Below, piece after piece: positions 23,560-24,709 of a stretch of DNA of 24,709 nt. The stretch spans positions 1 to 24,709 of the forward strand of contig SVQS01000009.1 in the NCBI GenBank assembly GCA_015065205.1. The letters run 5' to 3'. Each line of letters opens with the position of its first letter. Within the stretch, counting starts at the first letter, position 1. The notes under the pieces were generated by a model. That model was not told where the DNA came from and did not search any database. It was given only the letters and a program-made list of their open reading frames with translations. Made by a program: the position numbers and the translations under genes. This DNA is from Oscillospiraceae bacterium (lineage in GTDB: Bacteria > Bacillota > Clostridia > Oscillospirales > CAG-272).

Positions 23560-23588
23560 ATTTTATCACTTTATCAGAGTAAAGTCAA
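23560..23588 (-). promoter_or_regulatory. Promoter of the histidine operon
   Basis: On the - strand: TTGACT (23583-23588), a 17-bp spacer, and TAAAAT (23560-23565). The start should be near 23553, giving a leader of about 25 nt. I see no T-box or leader peptide rich in His codons, so control is probably at initiation. Confidence 0.88.
23568..23585. promoter_or_regulatory. Inverted repeat in the his promoter, candidate operator
   Basis: ACTTTA-N6-TAAAGT fills most of the spacer and enters the -35 box, so a bound protein would block RNA polymerase. A second perfect palindrome, ATGTCGACAT (23552-23561), overlaps the edge of the -10 box and the start region. The TrpR-like first gene product is the obvious candidate ligand. 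Confidence 0.5.
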
Positions 23589-23895
23589 GACGTTTTTTGA
23601 GTATTTACAAAAAGTTCATACAAATTTGCAACATCGGAACAAAGTGAGTGCGCAATTTTGTTTTTTTGTAGGGACCGGCGTCCTCGACGGTCCAAAAACA
23701 AAAAGATTTTTGATTGCTCAAAAAAGCATTTGTACAAGAGCAGCTTATCGCATTTTTTGTACATTTTGAAAATGGGCCGTCGAGGACGCCGGTCCCTACA
23801 GGTGGAGTGAAGTTTTTGCTCTTGTGTTATGCGTTTTTCAAATCTTATTGTAAAAAGTGCATAGTCTTTTACAAAAAAACGCGGTATTTTTTTAC
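23589..23895. other. Intergenic region between divergent his and pur promoters
   Basis: The region contains the REP/BIME-like pair (23667-23800) and otherwise AT-rich sequence. A 105-codon - strand frame and a 61-codon + strand frame here cross the repeat, lack ribosome sites and look fortuitous. Confidence 0.6.
23667..23800. repeat. REP/BIME-like inverted repeat pair
   Basis: Two 27-nt arms (23667-23693 and 23774-23800) are inverted copies differing at one position. Each begins or ends with TGTAGGGACCGG or its complement. Each arm is itself palindromic (GGACCG...CGGTCC in the left arm; GGGCCG...CGGTCC in the right). An 80-bp AT-rich core separates them. This is the layout of paired REP elements or a small MITE. 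No clear target-site duplication is visible. Its GC-rich arms stand out from the AT-rich surroundings. Confidence 0.75.
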
Positions 23896-23924
23896 TTGAC
23901 AAAAACGCACGCGCGTGTTATAAT
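23896..23924 (+). promoter_or_regulatory. Consensus promoter of the purine operon
   Basis: TTGACA (23896-23901), a 17-bp spacer and TATAAT (23919-23924) match the consensus fully. The start near 23931 puts the ZTP riboswitch at the 5' end of the transcript. Confidence 0.93.
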
Positions 23925-23939
23925 ATATTCATATTAACG

Positions 23940-24054
23940 AGATTTCTGCGACTGACGGAGAAATGTGGGATACCACAGTGGAACAGAAATCTTTTTGAGC
24001 CGACCGTCTGGGCGCACAATTCCCCCGTGGAGTAGTGCGCCCTTTTGTATTTTC
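23940..24054 (+). ncRNA. ZTP (pfl) riboswitch with overlapping terminator
   Basis: P1 pairs AGATTTCTG (23940-23948) with CAGAAATCT (23984-23992). Inside it are the conserved GACTGACG (23950-23957) and a GTGG-GATA-CCAC hairpin (23965-23976), followed by GTGGAACAG. After a short linker comes GCCGACCGTCTGGGC (23999-24013), the conserved 3' element. The pseudoknot pairs GACGG (23954-23958) with CCGTC (24004-24008). The usual family sequence is GGCG with CGCC; here both partners change together, preserving pairing. ZTP or ZMP signals shortage of 10-formyltetrahydrofolate. Binding should stabilise the aptamer and prevent the overlapping terminator, turning on purE. Confidence 0.92.
24010..24046 (+). 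terminator. Riboswitch-controlled terminator before purE
   Basis: GGGCGCAC (24010-24017) pairs with GTGCGCCC (24035-24042), followed by TTTTGTATTTT. Its left arm begins inside the conserved CTGGGC of the aptamer, so terminator and ligand-bound aptamer are mutually exclusive. Confidence 0.9.
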
Positions 24055-24084
24055 GTTCAAAAAACAGGTAAGGAGAACATCGGA

Positions 24085-24579
24085 ATGAAAAAAGTAGCCA
24101 TCATTATGGGAAGCACGAGTGACCTTCCTATCGTACGCAAAGCAATCGATATGCTGACCTTTTTGGAGATTCCCCACGAGGTACACGTCTATTCGGCACA
24201 CCGCACGCCCCACGAGGCTGCGGAATTTACATCCTGTGCTCGTGAGAACGGCTTTGGCGTGATCATTGCAGCCGCAGGAATGGCGGCACATCTGGCGGGA
24301 GCCGTTGCGGCTAACACGACGCTGCCCGTTATCGGCATTCCCTGCAAATCGGCACAGCTTGACGGTATGGATGCACTCCTTGCCACCGTGCAAATGCCCA
24401 CGGGCATTCCCGTAGCAACCGTTGCCATCGACGGTGCCGCCAACGCGGCTCTCTTGGCTGCACAAATTTTGGCACTTTCCGATGAAGGTCTTGCGCAAAA
24501 GCTGATCGATAAGCGTGCGGCAGATGCTCGCGCAGTTCTCGCTAAGGATGCGGAAATTGCCGCAGAATTCAATAAGTAA
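24085..24579 (+). CDS. purE: N5-carboxyaminoimidazole ribonucleotide mutase (PurE class I)
   Basis: 164 residues from ATG at 24085, with AAGGAG nine bases upstream. MGSTSDLPIVRKA (8-20) and VYSAHRTPHEA bind the nucleotide and include the catalytic histidine. AAGMAAHLAGAVAANTTLPVIG follows the class I pattern, where most family members read AGGAAHLPG; the Gly-to-Met and Pro-to-Ala changes are mild oddities. LDALLATVQMP-type sequence and ANAALLAAQIL complete the domain. It moves the carboxylate of N5-CAIR to carbon 4 in purine synthesis, so a PurK is expected elsewhere. It is the first gene after the riboswitch and is followed at 38 bp by a PurF-like gene. A frame starting at 23965 runs through the riboswitch and is not used. 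Confidence 0.97.
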   Translation: MKKVAIIMGSTSDLPIVRKAIDMLTFLEIPHEVHVYSAHRTPHEAAEFTSCARENGFGVIIAAAGMAAHLAGAVAANTTLPVIGIPCKSAQLDGMDALLATVQMPTGIPVATVAIDGAANAALLAAQILALSDEGLAQKLIDKRAADARAVLAKDAEIAAEFNK

Positions 24580-24617
24580 TCAATAATTACCAACCATCAA
24601 AACAAGGAGACAAGCAA

Positions 24618-24709
24618 ATGGGCGGATTTTTTGGCGCGGTCAGTCGCGCTGATGCGATTTCTGACGTATTTTTCGGTACAGATTACCACTCACACCTGGG
24701 AACCAAGCG
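24618..24709 (+). CDS. PurF-like amidophosphoribosyltransferase, 5' fragment
   Basis: The first 30 codons before the window ends. MGGFFGAVSRADAISDVFFG followed by TDYHSHLGTK resembles the N-terminus of PurF-family class II glutamine amidotransferases, where a Cys usually follows Met and becomes the N-terminal nucleophile (MCGI). Here the second residue is Gly. I recall similar GGFFG-type PurF-like proteins in other anaerobes. The gene may encode a paralogue or a PurF that uses free ammonia. AAGGAG lies nine bases before ATG, and purE ends 38 bases upstream, so it belongs to the purine operon. Confidence 0.75.
   Translation, partial: MGGFFGAVSRADAISDVFFGTDYHSHLGTK

Noticed and set aside
23585..23902. 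A 105-codon - strand frame in the his-pur intergenic region
   Set aside because: It crosses both arms of the inverted repeat, has no ribosome site, and its product is a basic low-complexity string.
23965..24084. Upstream extension of purE to an earlier ATG
   Set aside because: The extension lies within the riboswitch and terminator. The internal ATG at 24085 has a good ribosome site and matches the family N-terminus.
23929..24593. - strand frames opposite the riboswitch and purE
   Set aside because: They oppose a consensus promoter, a structured RNA and a clear purE. They have no supporting signals.

Overview
The window looks like a chromosomal segment of a mid-GC Gram-positive anaerobe, most likely a gut-type Clostridia (Bacillota). 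The reasons are strong Shine-Dalgarno sites, textbook sigma-A promoters with 17-bp spacers, many lipobox lipoproteins, the HisZ plus short HisG pairing, a YerC/YecD-type TrpR homologue, and a ZTP riboswitch in front of purE. I cannot assign a genus. Everything up to about 23.56 kb is transcribed leftward (- strand); the last 0.8 kb is transcribed rightward.

Left part (about 0.1-15.7 kb) appears to be a cell-surface nucleic-acid-processing locus. At its right end a sigma-A promoter drives an apparent operon: RDD membrane protein, CUT1-type ABC ATPase, two permeases, substrate-binding lipoprotein, staphylococcal-nuclease-like lipoprotein, and a 1307-residue lipoprotein built from repeated Ig-like and OB-fold-like modules. 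The operon ends at a UUCG-capped terminator. Two more lipoprotein genes follow, each with its own extended -10 promoter. One is a modular protein with long Thr-Pro-Glu repeats that shares modules with the 1307-residue protein, including 119 bp of perfect DNA identity. The other carries a barnase-like ribonuclease domain with all four catalytic residues. Two nucleases (DNase/RNase-like and RNase-like) thus sit beside OB-fold scaffolds and an importer, which suggests degradation and uptake of extracellular nucleic acid. That is my inference, and it is the best candidate here for an undescribed system.

Middle part (15.8-23.6 kb) is a complete, tightly packed histidine operon in the order yerC-hisZ-hisG-hisD-hisC-hisB-hisH-hisA-hisF-hisIE. 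Six of its junctions are ATGA overlaps. Only histidinol-phosphate phosphatase is missing. The promoter contains an inverted repeat between and over the -10/-35 boxes, a candidate site for the TrpR-like first gene product.

Right edge (23.6-24.7 kb): a REP/BIME-like inverted pair separates the his promoter from a divergent purine operon. The purine operon has a consensus promoter, a ZTP (pfl) riboswitch with an overlapping terminator, purE, and the start of a PurF-like gene that lacks the usual N-terminal nucleophile cysteine. HisF/HisH release AICAR, and ZTP is made from AICAR, so the two divergent operons are linked metabolically.
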